DNA of 64,000 nucleotides, taken from the NCBI GenBank assembly GCA_029255685.2, contig CM055318.2, forward strand, positions 2,547,001-2,611,000, written 5' to 3'. Position 1 is the stretch's first letter. The number at the start of each line of letters is the position of its first letter. Shown piece after piece: positions 43,541 through 56,680 of this stretch. A program made the position numbers and the translations under genes. Under the pieces are notes generated by a model. That model did no database searches. It was given only the letters and a program-made list of their open reading frames with translations, and was not told where the DNA came from. The DNA comes from Silene conica (lineage: Eukaryota > Streptophyta > Magnoliopsida > Caryophyllales > Caryophyllaceae).

Positions 43541-44354
43541 AGAAAAATTACTATTTTATTAAACGGTCTCGTATAAACATTGCGTACGTGGTCTCGCCGA
43601 TATTCCTCTGCTTATGGTGCAACTCACCCGATTTGCGTGTGGTGGAGTGTCACTCGGGTTGGCCGCGCATCACTATGTAGGAGACGGGGCTGCCGATGTG
43701 TATCTAACCACTGAGTGGGCTAGATTAGCCAGGGGAGTTGAACTTAACATCTTACCAGACTTTGATCGAACTAAACTTCTCATTCCACGTAACCCGCCAC
43801 AAGTCATGTTCAAGCATCCCGAGTTTCAACCACGCCGACCAGTTATGGACCACATCTCTAGTAAGTCATCGACTAAAATTTTATATAATTTGTTTACCTA
43901 ATTCAATTATAAACCCGGAAATTACATCTTAATTAGCTAAAAACATTCGATTGCACGTATTCAAACATAAAAATGTTCACTATTTAATAAATTAACAATA
44001 GATTTATTTATAACGGACTATCCGTCACAAGCTTGTGACGAGTCAAGTAGCACTCATAGAAATAAATCTATTCCCCTTACAAAAAAGTGAGTAAGCCATG
44101 TTACTGTTCATAATGAACAGTAATGAGAGAGTGCGTTTTGGTAGTGCGCGGGTTAATACGATGCGTTTTGCTCACGCACAACTCACAAGTCACACGACAC
44201 ACGCCCCTTTCCTTTCCTTTACTATGCTCTAGCTCAGTTCTTATTATTTTCTCTTTCATCCTTCAACTAAACACACATTCACTTCCTCTAAGTTTTCTCT
44301 GGAACCAACATACACCTCTACATTTCTCCTTGGCACTCCAAAAAATCAACTCGG

Positions 44355-46470
44355 ATGACGGAGACAATCTCTACAATGCCATCTAAGTCATCGGAATTTG
44401 GAATCAATGGCCGAGGACAGGGAGGGAAACGATGGTAAATTTGCGTTCTTTGTTGAAAAACTAGGGTTCTTGTACTTTTACTTCTTTGCTTGTTAAAGAA
44501 CCATGATTTTTTTTGATTTATTCTCACAAGGACGACAAATTGTAGCTCATTTCTAGGTTTTCAATGTCTAATTTTACAAAAAAAATATGTTTATTTTCGT
44601 TTTTTAGGGTTCTATTGTATTCCCCTTTTCGGATTTGAGTTTTTTGGGATTTCTATACAATACTCGTAGGTTATGTTATTACATCGGATACTGTTGAACT
44701 TTGATAATGTACATTATAATTTGTAAGGGAGAAATTGTTCAATTGTGTGCTCAGTTTATATTTTTTTCTTCATTTCTTGCAGAAAGACGTCGGTGAATCC
44801 CGCGAAAGCACTATAAAAGGCAAGTAAGCCAAAACTGACTTAAAACTTTTCAATTGATTTAGTGATTATTTGGATTGACGGTTTGATTGTGGGTATATAT
44901 TATGGGTTACAACACTACGAGGCCTATGACCACACAAATTATATTGTATGACGATCTCATTATATAACAAAAACGCTCATTAAGTACAAATGAATGTTTT
45001 TTCCCAACATGAAATCTGCAAAAAATAATCATCTATATCTGAGATGCTGACAAAGTAGGATTGAAAATTGGTTTGTTTTATCAAGTAACGAGGGTGCATT
45101 AGGGTCTTTGACGATGTAGTTGATTGAGAAAGCGATGATTAAGAGGATTCTAAGTGAGCCCAGTTTGCCGAGTATAGGTTTAGAGACTAGAATATAGGGG
45201 TTGCTTTTGTTGAGGGTTAGAAATTAAAGATGATGGGCCGTTGTTTTGATATGTTTAAGAGATACTGCCTCTTCAAAAAATTATTGTTCGTATTCTTATG
45301 ATAATGTAGATAGCCTCATTTTTAATAAAGCTAAATGGAGTGGAGGAACTTACATTTGTTGAGCTATAAATTGAGCCAGGTAGGTTTATTGCTGAGACCT
45401 ATGTCTTGAAATTATTGTGTTTTTTATAATTTGATAGCTACTCTTTGTAGCATAGTAGAAGTATATATATAGCTGAACACATAAGTTTATAATCTTTACA
45501 TTATTTTTTGGCATCAATTAGTTTATAATCTTTACATTATTGTTTGGGCATCAATTAGTTCTCAGTACTAAAGAAGTATATAACAGTGAAAATTGTCTTT
45601 TTCTAATTTGTAGCTACTCTTTTGTAGCATTATTTGTCTTTTTAATATGACACATATTAATATTAGCGTCCAACTATAATTTTGTAGACTCTATTCTTAT
45701 AGACTCTATATATGAGTTAAATTATAGTCCTAAGAAGTAGGTAACATTTTTAGCATAAATTGTTCGTGTCATCAGCTAAGTGACTAGCAAGTATGCCACT
45801 TTAGCAGAGCACAATGACTCATGTTATAATTAAGAGATGTTCTTGTCTTGTCACATGTTAACTTGATTATTTCAAAATTTCATTCTTTCCAGTTTAGAGT
45901 CGCCATGTTTGCTGATCTTGGACACTCCTCATAGTTATCCATCAAGGCTCATCTACTTTAAAGATGTGTCCAATTCTTGTTAGTAATGAGCATCTTCTTA
46001 GTTTTCATATATTGTTGGATATCTATATATTTTTGGTTGCATAGTGGAACTGTGGATTAAGCTTCTATCAATTCAATGCCTTCGTCTGAAATTTGTTGGC
46101 TAATAATGTGACAATGTTTAGCAAAATGTGAGAACTGGTCTGTGAGACAGTGATCTCATGTTGTTTATCTAGATAGGGAGGTTAGGGGAATTGGTCATTA
46201 CACTGCTATTTTTTAACAAATGTACAAAGAGAAGAGAGTTTTAAGATTTGTACGAATATAATTGCAATAGGTTTGACTTATTCCCTTCTCTGGTAGGTTG
46301 GTGCTAAATAGTTAGTTAGATTGTTATATCTCTGTACTCGACAAATGGCGACAAAAGAGTTGATTGAACTAAAGGCCTAATACTTTGCCTTATGGTTGAA
46401 CTACTCCACTTTCAGGTGAGTTGGAGATGGAGCTTAAGCCTATGCCCAAAGCCAATTTCATGCAAGGTGA
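44355..46470 (+). other. exon-like cargo in the Helitron (possible captured gene fragment)
   Basis: A GC-richer stretch with a C/T-rich leader precedes ATG at 44355 (MTETISTMPSKSSEFG), with a donor-like GATG/GTAAAT at 44435. Further pieces with splice-like borders follow: 'gcag/aaagacgtcggtgaa..ggcaa/gtaagc' (44783-44823) and 'cag/gtgagttggagatggagc..atgcaag/gtgag' (46415-46468). The frames do not join cleanly with the obvious sites (the first junction makes TGA), so it is broken or I have mis-set a border. No family recognised. Confidence 0.3.
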
Positions 46471-47492
46471 GTTTATGATCTATTGATAGGAAGCTTGAAT
46501 TTTATAAATAACTCACTTCAATATCTGTTCATGAATTTCAACAATGGTAGTACAATTGAGTTGGACGCTTGTTGTATGTCTACAATCTCATTGTTTTTGT
46601 TTTTAAAAATATACAAGTAGTTTGTTAGGGGGCTGTGATATTTCTTTAAAACGAAAGTTTAACAGTAACAGTCTAGCTTAGCTCTAAATAATAATGTTAT
46701 CTTAGACGCGTGCAAAATATCTATCTTTCAGGATTTATTTAACCTGGTAATCTGGTATGTGTGGATGATCTAATAACATTAATCTAGGCAGGGAGGATTG
46801 GTCACTATGTTGTTATTTTTAACAGATATACACAAAGGAAATGGAAAAAGGTCATGGACAACGACAATATCTTGGTTTTATGCTGCTGCAACTCTTAAGG
46901 ATAGCAACAAAGTCCAAATGTCTTTATCTTGTGCCTGTACTTTTTAAAGCTGGCTCAGTTTTGGCTAGCTATGTCTATGTGTCCCATTTCTGGTATCTTG
47001 ATGGAAGTAACTTTCGGCTATTGTTATTACTCCTTGCTCATGGATGTTCCCTTGTGCATTAGATTGTTCATCCCGTGTTTCATTTCTTATTTGCGTATTT
47101 ACCGTCAATATTATCATCTCAAAATACATTCGACCGCCTTCTCAAAGGAAATGTTATGTGTTACCTTTGTGTAATGTGTTTATCACATTGATCTCGTTCT
47201 TTATCAATTGTGAGTTTTATCGACTCACAGAGGAATGAATGGTTTGCATTGGTGTGATGAATTGTGCTGCAACTTGGCCATCACAGTGGTAACTTGACTA
47301 ATTTCTATCATATATAGAGGTTTTATTTGGTGACTGTTTTCCTTGAAGTACGTGTTACCCATAGTCCGATACTATTAGAAATCAATCTTAGATATTCGTA
47401 CTCACTTTGTCTCGCTCATTGATTCTTTATTTGTCCGTCTACTTTCCACATTTTGTTTACATTGCGTATTTAGTATTCTGCAAGTTTTTTCT

Positions 47493-47708
47493 TCATACCA
47501 GGACTGGTTTGCCCTCATTTATTTCATGATTGACACTCATTCTTCTATAGAATTCTCTAGCATTAAAATATTTTCGTTGTTCTTCATCCAAACCATATCC
47601 ATTATCAATTACCTTTAATGACGACCCTCCTCCGTTGAGTGCCTGCATGTCTGTCGTGAATAATTTCGACTTTTGACTGTTAGTGGGTAGGAGAAAAAAC
47701 AAGGACAC
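47493..47708 (-). other. minus-strand ORF in Helitron cargo, possible gene fragment
   Basis: The 71-codon frame contains VIDNGYGLDEEQRKYFNAREFYRRM, which has protein-like composition unlike the surrounding DNA. There is no start context, no partner exon and no recognised domain. It could be another captured exon. Confidence 0.25.
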
Positions 47709-49300
47709 CAGGTGATTTAGTGTGGGGCCATGTTATTCGGTATTGAACTCTCAGTAGATGTAAAGAATGATGGGCGATTAGCTGAAAGATGAATTAACAT
47801 TGCTCTATTTTTTTTCTTGGAAGGGAGATATAGAGTTATCATTTGAACTGCCTTAATGGTAAATATAAAGGACATTTTATAAAAAAAAACATGGGGTGTG
47901 ATGTGAAATTGAGAAAAATCAAGGTAATGTAGTACTCCTTATCAGACTATCAGTTGAATTGTTTAAACATCCTAGATAGAAATCTTGTTTGCTAGCCTCT
48001 AGAGTGCGCCTCTAGAGTGCAAGGCTAACGTATGAAACACGAAGTATAATAAAAGTCCACGTTGGTGAGGTTGTGTTTTTTAATTTAGGTGATCCGGGTT
48101 TGTTATTTGTGTTTATGATGTGAATACGAAATGAATTGTGCCCTTGATTAAAGAAAGTTAAACAGTCGTTAGGGATCTGGGATTGTTTGTGATTAAGGCG
48201 AGTAAGAATTGAAGTGTACTATTGTTTTAAGAAAGTTGTACGATCATATTAGGAATGTCGTAGTTCTAAGCATTAATGAGAGTTAAGTGTGAGTGTAGGA
48301 ATTAAGTATTTAAGTGCGAGTGTAGGAAGGATATATCAGAAATTTGAAGGTAATATGACTTGAGTTTGAATTGAATTGTAGGATTCCTGTCGTAGAAGGT
48401 TCAATTTTGATTTGAAAAGGAACGTAATTGTCGATTATTACTTATTAGCATGATGTTTACTAATTAACTCTTCCCTTTCATTATCCCATAATTCTCGTAA
48501 AACCTATTTTTTTTATGCTTGTGATCTAACACGTAACAGGACTTTGGTTTTTGATGATAAACTAGATGGTACAATGGGTTCCGGTGCTGAAGTGGATGAT
48601 TGTGAAGCCATAAACAAGATAGAAGGAGAGATTTAGTGAATGAATATAGCAAAATTATTAACAAATTTCACATCTTTGGGTTAAATGTTCAATTAGTTTG
48701 TACCGTAATTATAAAATATGAACTACAATTCTTTTACATAATTCAAAATTAAGTTTCAATTTTGAATCGATTACATCACTAAAAAAGACCATTGGGTATT
48801 GGGTATGGCCATATCCATCAATTATTAATGTTGAATGGCAAATTTTAAGCCTTTTCAAACCATGTTAAAATCTTGGGAGCTCTTTTGTTGTAATTACATT
48901 TACTTTCATTCAAAGAAAAGAGTCTTAGTTTCGTAATAGATCATCCGTTACTCTTATAAACAATTAAACATAGTTCAGACTTTTCATCAACAAAGATTCG
49001 TATTCTATAGGTCAAAAGAAATTTTAGAATGATTATAGCTCAAAAAATGCATTTCCTCTTATTTAGAGATTGTCTTGGGAAAAACAGTCTCAATTATACG
49101 TGATTCTTGAGTGACTTTACCGAGCTCGTTGTGCTCAATGAACAAAACTCCAGTAATAAAGATATCTTGGGGTACGGTGCGCGAAGCGCACCGTACAACA
49201 ACTAGTAAGACAAAAAGTAGAATGCATGAGAAATCTCAAATGATTTATCCTTATCTTTTCATTTCGATTTTACTTGACCCGTCACAAACTTATGATGGAT

Positions 49301-50147
49301 ATCAACCGTTGCAAATGAGAATTTGTGATAACTTAAATAGGTTTGATTTAACATCACATTTTAAATGTGCTTGAGTAAATAGTTAACATTTCTATGCTCG
49401 AGAGTCGAGTCGTGCTTAAACTCATCTAATGTTTTTAGCTAATTAAGATATACTGTAGTTTCAAGGTTTCGGAAAACTTTTCCAAAACATCACGAGTTTA
49501 GTTCATTTGGTGACGTTTGATCTTATTTATTTGTACTTTTGGGGGCTAGCATCGGTCTAAGATCGGACTGAAGACTGGAAATAAAAATTTGGTGGACTGA
49601 AAATCGGACCTAAAATTTTCAGTTTTGGACCAAACTAAACCCGAAATATTTAATCAGGTCCGGTCTTTGATTTGATCGAAATGGACATAAACTAATAGTT
49701 TTTTTCACTTTTTCATACGCGATAATAACATTTTAATTCTGCTAATTAAAATGCATTTAAATAATTAAACGACTTTTTTTTTTTTATGAAAATCAATGGC
49801 AATAGTAATTTATAATGTCTTTTGAAGATAAAATGTTAATTTAATTCATATTATTTTAATGATTAATATTAAAAATCATGAAATTTGGTTCAGTCGATTT
49901 GGACCTAAATTATTCGGTCTTGGACCAGACTAGACCAAAGACTGAAATTGAAAAAAATGAGGATCGAGAACCTGAGCCATTAATTCGGTCCGAATATGCT
50001 CCATACCACATGGTTCGCTCTGGTCCGGCCTTTCCTTGTAGGTTTATAGGTGTATAATTTTTCAACCATGTCAATTGTCATGCCGGTTTATTGACATTTT
50101 GTCTCAATTATTTGTTTACTTTTTAATTCTCTGTAACCGTAAAACAG
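49301..50147. other. remainder of BAHD intron 2
   Basis: AT-rich intron. Around 49550-50030 are 'cggtctaagatcggactgaag' and 'catggttcgctctggtccgg' phrases like a decayed hAT-type element. The exon 3 acceptor 'aaaacag' ends at 50147. Confidence 0.4.
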
Positions 50148-50815
50148 GTGATTCCGAGCAAATCGAGGAAACAAAAGTAGAGGGACTCTTCAAATTTTCA
50201 CAAGACCAGATTACTGCCTTAAAACAACACGCAATGCCAACATCTGAGGACAAAAATCGGTACAGCACGTTTAATGTATTAGCAGCCCATGTATGGCGCT
50301 GCGCCCAAAAAGCTCGGAATATCGATCATGACACTCTCGTCAAGTTCTCGACAACCGTAAACGGACGTTCAAAATTCAAACAAGGAGATGTACCAAAGGG
50401 GTATCTTGGTAATTATGTATTTAACACGACTTATTTTGATAAATGTGGTGAAATATTGTCTAAACCGCTAGGGTAAGTCGCAAGCAAGGTTCTTGAGACC
50501 GTAACAATAGTCGATGAAGAGTACATACAATCGGCCCTCGATTACCTTAGCCTGCAGCCTGATGTAACGGTAATAGCCAATGGACCTCATTTGTCAAGGT
50601 GTCCGGACATTCATGTGAATTACCTAAAAGGAATACCGTTTTATGAGATGGATTTCGGGTGGGGCAAACCCGGGATTTTTCGTCATGGCGGGCTTGGGTA
50701 TGAGGGTCACACTTTTATCATGCCTAGTGAAGATGGACAGTACTTGCTCTTGACTATTACTCTGTTTGCTAGTCATATGGAGCGTTTCGAGAAAATTATT
50801 TATGATTTTTAATAA

Positions 50816-52127
50816 GATTTTGAAGAACCACCGTCTATCTTGTTTCTAACAATTAGAAGCCTGTGAACTCTGACAACCCCTCGTTATGTTAACTTGTTCT
50901 CCCATTTGTAAATTTGTGTGACGGATTTAGTGTGTTATAAATAAGAATTTTTGATGAAAAAGACAACAATGTACCAAGTCTTATGTTTACATTATGTGCA
51001 GCACAAGTTTTATTTGACCTGTAATATTTCCTCCATTCAAATTCAATCTACACATATTTCATTTTAATACATTAATATCTAAACTAACACTTTTCTAATA
51101 AAGCAAAAAAATTTACTAAAGTATCTTTATGAATATAAGTTATTTACACAAAATGTTATTAAATAACTCATCTCTTTAATCAACCATCACACATTTAAAT
51201 TAATAAAAAAACATCTTACATACTTGTAAATGTACTTTTCATAATTTTTTACCATCTTTCTTAATATTTATACAAAAAACATATATGCACTTTAAATTTA
51301 AACGAGGAAGTATTAAATAATTAGTGTATACAATGTATAAACCGTATTATGTTTACATTTTGAGAATTGATGGACCGGTTTTATTTTCGCGACATAATGA
51401 TAAATTAGGCAGTTTTAAATATTAGCGAGTTTTAAAGTGAAACTATCTTAATTTTATTATACAATTTTCATCATTTATTTGGGTGTAGTAAGATAATCCC
51501 GACCCAAAAACAACTCTAGTGAAAAGCTAATGTGACAAGTTTTATGACCTTAAAATGTCCGACCGATAATCTTAAGCTAACCTCTTCTCACAAAGTCACA
51601 ACTTTTTCATAATAATAAGTAAATAAATTAGTTTTTAGGAGACCAAGACTTTGCAATAATAATTAATTAATTGTTTTTTATTACTATTATGACTTATGAG
51701 ACATTTTCAAACCTTCGTTTATTCTCTTCCCCGGAAGACTAGGGCATTCTCATGTGGAGTAGTAATTAAAATTGTTTTCTAAGAGACCTGAAATTTGACC
51801 GAAACTGTCTTAGTCTAGGGGTTAAGATGGAGATATTATGAAAGGTCCCATAATCGAATTCTCTCTCCTCTTATTGTTATGTGATAACTGATAACGCCAT
51901 ATTTTACCGATTTTTAACCCATATTTATCTCTTATTTGTACGAAATAATAACCCGAGTTAGTTTTATTTACTCATTTTAGTGTTAAATAATATATTAGTC
52001 GATTAATGTTAAATAATGTTATTTCATATTATTTGTGAGTGTTTTGGTAGTACTTTCGTCTTTTTATTTTATAGGTACCGAGTCCGAGTATAAAACCGAG
52101 TCAATTCGGATCAAAGAAAGACGGAAA
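50816..52127. other. 3' flank of the pseudogene and left flank of the LTR element
   Basis: Non-coding apart from a stowaway-like MITE listed separately. From about 51880 the sequence ('tgataacgccatattttaccg', then 'accgagtccgagtataaaaccgag') has the style of an older Gypsy-type LTR into which the Copia derivative inserted; the rest would continue after 58311. That older element is not proven. Confidence 0.35.
51027..51310. mobile_element. stowaway-like MITE (284 bp)
   Basis: Ends 'tttcctccattcaaattcaa' and 'ctttaaatttaaacgaggaag' are inverted, flanked by TA (51025-51026 and 51311-51312). AT-rich core, no coding. Confidence 0.65.
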
Positions 52128-52604
52128 TGTTAGATTTAATCATCCGTCTAAAGGCCAATAACTTCATACTAAATTATTCGATAAATACTAGATGCGGAAG
52201 CGTACCTGATTACATGACGAAAGATTGGGATGAACCGTCTGAAGGGACGGTCTACGGATTAGGTCTTCTAGTAGACACACATACCGACAGGATCTCTCTA
52301 CTGATGGGATGCGGGGAGATTAGGTTATTGTGTGCTACTAGGGACCATAACCCTAGGTGACTATATATAGTCTCCTTAGTATAATGCGCCCATCATGCAT
52401 TATAAACCTTAAACCTAATGGGTATCTACACTTAGATAATAGTCAGGCACATACCTTTTAAGACGTATATAAGCCCGTAATTAATACACCGTAGTGGATC
52501 ACTTTATATTTGGGCTTAACTTAGTTGATAGCGCATAAATACAATTACTACCGAATAAATAATTTGTCCACGTATATTATTGTATTAGGCCCATAATTCT
52601 TACA
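52128..52604 (-). repeat. 3' LTR of the retrotransposon
   Basis: 477 bp, TG..CA ends on either strand. Contains a TATA-like 'gactatatatagtc' at about 52361-52374. A 77-codon ORF appears in both LTRs only because the LTRs are identical; it is not evidence of a protein. Confidence 0.93.
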
Positions 52605-52979
52605 ATCTCCCACTTGGGCCAAATACATTCATATATGTGTAACCCCTGATAATTGTACTCACAATAACCTTATGAGCTCAAAAATGCTATCACAATCTAA
52701 CGTCTTAAGCAATTCGGTCCATCAATCATATCAACATAGGATCAAAGCGGCCTTTGCTACAATTTGTCGTAACAAGACCCTCAATGGTCACATATGACAA
52801 TATAACCAACGACATGAATCGAGCATGGGAGTGCAGCATGAAAATAGCATCCGAATGTGATCCAAATATGCATATTTCCAACTGGTCCACCTTAGTGAGA
52901 TCAACCAAATAAAACAGAGTGAAACCGTAAACCGAAATCTTTATTTCTGCAGAACTTAATAACCGTAAACTTTAATGTG

Positions 52980-53100
52980 TCTAACATAACAAACTCCCAC
53001 TTAAACTGAATTTCCTTAAAACCGAAACACCCATTTGAGCAATGAGCTCAAGAAACATTGTGGGTGGTAATGACTTAATAAGCGGATCCGCAAAATGGAG
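52980..53100 (-). pseudogene. remnant of Copia RNase H C-terminus
   Basis: On the minus strand a frame reads FADPLIKSLPPTMFLELIAQ, then MGV and a stop (TAG at 52980-52982). This matches the end of Copia polyproteins (ADPLTK..LP..MG). It shows that the element descends from an autonomous Copia ancestor. Upstream pol is decayed beyond what I can read. Confidence 0.7.
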
Positions 53101-56100
53101 TTTGTATAAACATGTATAATTGACACCTTTTCACTCTGAATTGTTTCTTAAACAATACATCACTTGTATTGTTAATTTGAAACTATAATAACTCACATTT
53201 GTCACAAAATAACTTAAGTGGTATTTCAATACCAAACCGAATTTGCAGCCTTAAGACAAATGCACATAATCAACTAGGAGTCGAAATAACGAATGATCTC
53301 AACCTGAATCGATCTCCTATGGATACTGTTTTGTTCCAAAATTAAATGACAAATAATATATTTGGCTGCCCTTAGTGGATCCAAGATCCTAATCTATAAC
53401 AACTTAATATCTGTCAAATAAACTTTAGAATGTACGCAATATCTAAACGCATACAAACTAAATATATATCATAATGCTTAAAGACACAAAATATTTTCTA
53501 AAACATATGAATTAAGCATTATTATATTTTCCGAATAAATATTTCCTTTAGGGCATTTGAGACTAATTTGTCTCCTTTACTGAAAGGATATAAACCATAA
53601 TATTTTCATACTCCCACTGAATTCCGAGTATCTACAATCATCTACAACATTCATCTAATATCAAATAAGATGATAGCAATGCAGATTTGTAGTGTCTTTA
53701 TGACGAAAACCTTACTTAAAACTTTATTGGATGAATTACCTCAATTTGCAAAACATTTACTTTAAATCTATTGAATCAAAGTTATAGCTTTTGCACTAAA
53801 TAGTTTCATCAATGTCATAATTGAGAAACAAATCTGAACATACATCCAATATAACTGAAAAAATGAATATGCCAAAATGTCCTTATAGTCAAGATCGTCA
53901 AAATGAAATTCATTGTCACATTACCTTTTGAACCTTCTTGGTAACAAATAAATATTTGAAACCAATATATTTCATGACTTTAGGTAATTGAACAATGTTC
54001 AAATATCATTGTCCATCAATTGACTTAATTTCTTTAAGGCATCGATCCACCTATTTGAATTAGGACCTTCAATGGTTTGTTCGATGGTGACTAGATCACC
54101 TACTAACATTCCATCATCTAACTCTTATTGCAACTTGTTAGTCCATCATTACACTGTTATCCATTTTATCCATATAGGAAACACAATGTAATTAATTTAG
54201 TTGCATTTACTTTACTAAGTAGATCGTCTAATGAATTGGTTATTGAGATAGTTGAGTTTGTTTCTACTGAATTGATCTTATGATCCTGTATAGGGAGACT
54301 TAACACAATGTCAATTACCTTTTCTCCCACTCAAACTCAATAATCTCAATGAACCCCTTAATTTCCGTCTTAAAAAAACTTGATTTCGGGATCACTACCT
54401 TATTATCCTTAAAACTTTAAGTATTATCCAACAAACTGCTCATTGACTGTCCTTAAGTCCAACTATTAACCTTATGACTTTTAAGTCTCATCCTTAATTA
54501 GTTGGATATGCCAAATGTGTAAATAAGTTACACTACGATCAAATAGTCAATGTCATTGTTAGAACTTTATCAAAGACAGCTGCAAACTTTAAGAACTTAT
54601 TACTAGAGACATATGGAAAAGAACAAGTATAGAAATTAATCATACCCCATATCCAGCCTTATAATTATGTTACACCGTCCATACTAAAAAAAACATCATA
54701 TGGTATAACATCAAAAACAAGATCGAACACCTCTAGCAATTTTCCAAAAAAAAATAACCTTGACGTTATAATAAATATCCACATTATGATAAAAAAAATA
54801 ACATAATTAATTCTTTATTGAGTAAAATAACTCAGTCAAATATCACTAGAAATGTCAAGAACTTAAAAAACTTCTCATAAATGAGATTTAGATATCCATA
54901 CCAAAGTTACATCTACAAATTAACATAATGATTTAAACCATTAATACTTAGAGTATACAATGATTCACCTACTCACATATGTTAGTAATAAGACATCGAA
55001 AAATAACTTTGATATCTAATCTCCCTTTTATTTGTCTTTATCCCCTTAGAATGAATGTCATAAGTAAGAGGCCAACAATTTCATTTTGACACAAAACTAC
55101 TTTAATTTTCCTTTTAATGTGTCATACCGAAAAGAAACTGTCATTTCTTAATTGTACTTTATATCCACCGAACTTTAATGCAGGCTTGCTTGAAAGAGAT
55201 TACAATCTAAACTATAAATAGTTATCAAAATTGATGGATTCACTATTATTTGAATCAGGAAAACACAAACAATTGATTATATCTCAATGAACAAGGAACC
55301 AAATTTGTTCATATGGAAAATAATCTCTTTTCACCTAAAGGGTGATACAAAAGTGTTTTTCCAAATTCAAACAAAAGGACAACTCATTAATAATAACTGA
55401 AATAGTTGACTGTCTCAAACTCAGATGATGACTTGCCCCAAATAGATGAATCTTTCATCATCAATTGGCTCTTACATCTTAGTTATACGTGCATCAATAT
55501 ACATCAATATACTTATGTGGGCAAAAACACCAAATTTACCCATCAAACATGATTGGATATAAAAAAAAAACTTTGACAAACCCAATGAGAAGCCTAACTT
55601 AACCTACACGCCAAGAGTTAACAAAAAAAATTGCTAGATTTACCTTATGTGTCAAACTCTTAACAAACCAACGCCAAAAAAGTCCAACCTTATGTTTGTC
55701 TTGAGTTGAACTTTTGCAGCTTCTTAATTAACTGAATTAACTGAACAATGCCCTTGAATATTTCCTTAATTTCTTGTTAGATAATTATTAAACATGCATT
55801 TTGAATGTACTACTGCTCAAATCACGTGAATCCACACGAGACTTTAATACTTATGAGTAGCAATTACACATTCTCAAAACAATGTTATGATTATCGCAAC
55901 CCGGAATAAATGTTTACATTCTTTACCATTCAATAAATAAATGGTTTCATCCGAATCAAGAATGTGACTGAACATGACAGATATAATAACCATAAATGTC
56001 AAACTGAATGAACAAAACGATATTCTTTTATTTTTGAATAAATTCAAATAATTGAAGTGTCGTTCCAAAATTAATACTTAGTTTTTAAACATAAATATTA

Positions 56101-56164
56101 TCTAGGCACAAACACTACTTTTTGAATAATTGTAATCAAATATTGACAATAAAATCACGTCGAA

Positions 56165-56680
56165 TACTAAGCCTTCCTTTGGGCCGACTTAGTACACACA
56201 TGCAAATACCGAATAATCGTCACGTATTTATTACCCAACGTACGTGTACATGCAATTCGGCCAAATAATAGCCTTCCTTTGGGCCGACCATTATTCGCAT
56301 GAATTACACACACTAAATCAAAGAATTGAATTTATTTACCGTAAAAGCTTTATGGGCATCCTTATGAGTGTCAATATAAAGACACTCCCCTAACTTGATT
56401 TTCAGATTCAATATTGGCATTCCCATCATCACAAGACACCTAGCACAACATTAACTTTAGTCTTTGGACATAAAATTAACTTGTAAGTGGTCATCTTGGT
56501 GTAGTGATCAAATATTAACAATAAACTCCTGTCAAACATTAAGCCTTCCTTTGGGCCGACTTAATATTCACATGGAAACCTTATAACTGTTACATATTTA
56601 CCACCACAAGCATGACTGAACTTCGGCCAAATAATAGCCTTCCTTTGGGCCGACCATTATCCGCATGAAACTCAGTCACA
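56165..56680 (-). other. four leader hairpins around GTCGGCCCAAAGGAAGGC
   Basis: The minus-strand motif GTCGGCCCAAAGGAAGGC occurs four times, at about 56171-56188, 56271-56288, 56543-56560 and 56636-56653, as two pairs ~372 bp apart, 1.2-1.7 kb downstream of the primer-binding site. Each is framed by complementary arms: TACTAAG/CTTAGTA (56165-56194), AATAAT/ATTATT (56264-56295), ATTAAG/CTTAAT (56538-56565) and AATAAT/ATTATC. Between the first and third the arm pair C-G has become T-A, a compensatory change. This suggests a selected RNA structure, possibly for packaging or dimerisation. Confidence 0.75.

Larger units (their letters stand above)
44067..49205 (+). mobile_element. 5.1-kb Helitron in BAHD intron 2
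   Basis: The 5' end is TCTATTCCCC (44067) after host A (44066). The 3' end is a perfect 11-bp stem GTACGGTGCGC / loop GAA / GCGCACCGTAC (49172-49196), 5-nt spacer AACAA, CTAG (49202-49205), then host T. The borders are backed by the MITE that it splits. I find no Rep/helicase ORF. The cargo is mostly non-coding, with a few exon-like pieces (see 44355), so it is non-autonomous and perhaps gene-fragment-carrying. Confidence 0.8.
44010..49300. mobile_element. MITE split in two by the 5.1-kb Helitron (halves 44010-44066 and 49206-49300)
   Basis: The left half contains 'aagcttgtgacgagtcaagtag' and the right half 'tacttgacccgtcacaaactt', which are inverted copies. The sequence across the empty site (cactcatagaaataaa then taagacaaaaag) reads as one continuous MITE. 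The outer ends are approximate. The MITE itself lies in intron 2 of the BAHD pseudogene. Confidence 0.6.
41274..50815 (+). pseudogene. HCT-like BAHD acyltransferase, disrupted by two Helitrons and a stop
   Basis: Three exons of a BAHD acyltransferase of the hydroxycinnamoyl-CoA:shikimate/quinate transferase (HCT) type. Exon 1 is 41274..41428 plus 42544..42797 (MSVTMLESTMVKPATETP; VTFYPVAGRL; GRIEIDCNAKGVLFVE; CDYSG). Exon 2 is about 43591..43860, with the catalytic HHYVGDG (HxxxD). Exon 3 is 50148..50815, with YLGNYVFN, the structural DFGWGKP and the usual FEKIIYDF end. Exon phases agree and give about 448 codons, close to normal HCT size. Lesions: a Helitron inside exon 1 (41429-42543), no AG at the expected exon 2 acceptor (GTG where AG is needed), an in-frame TAA at 50474-50476, and an intron 2 swollen to 6.3 kb by another Helitron. 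HCT enzymes act in cytosolic lignin/phenylpropanoid synthesis; the substrate of this copy is unknown. It cannot make an intact enzyme. Confidence 0.92.
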
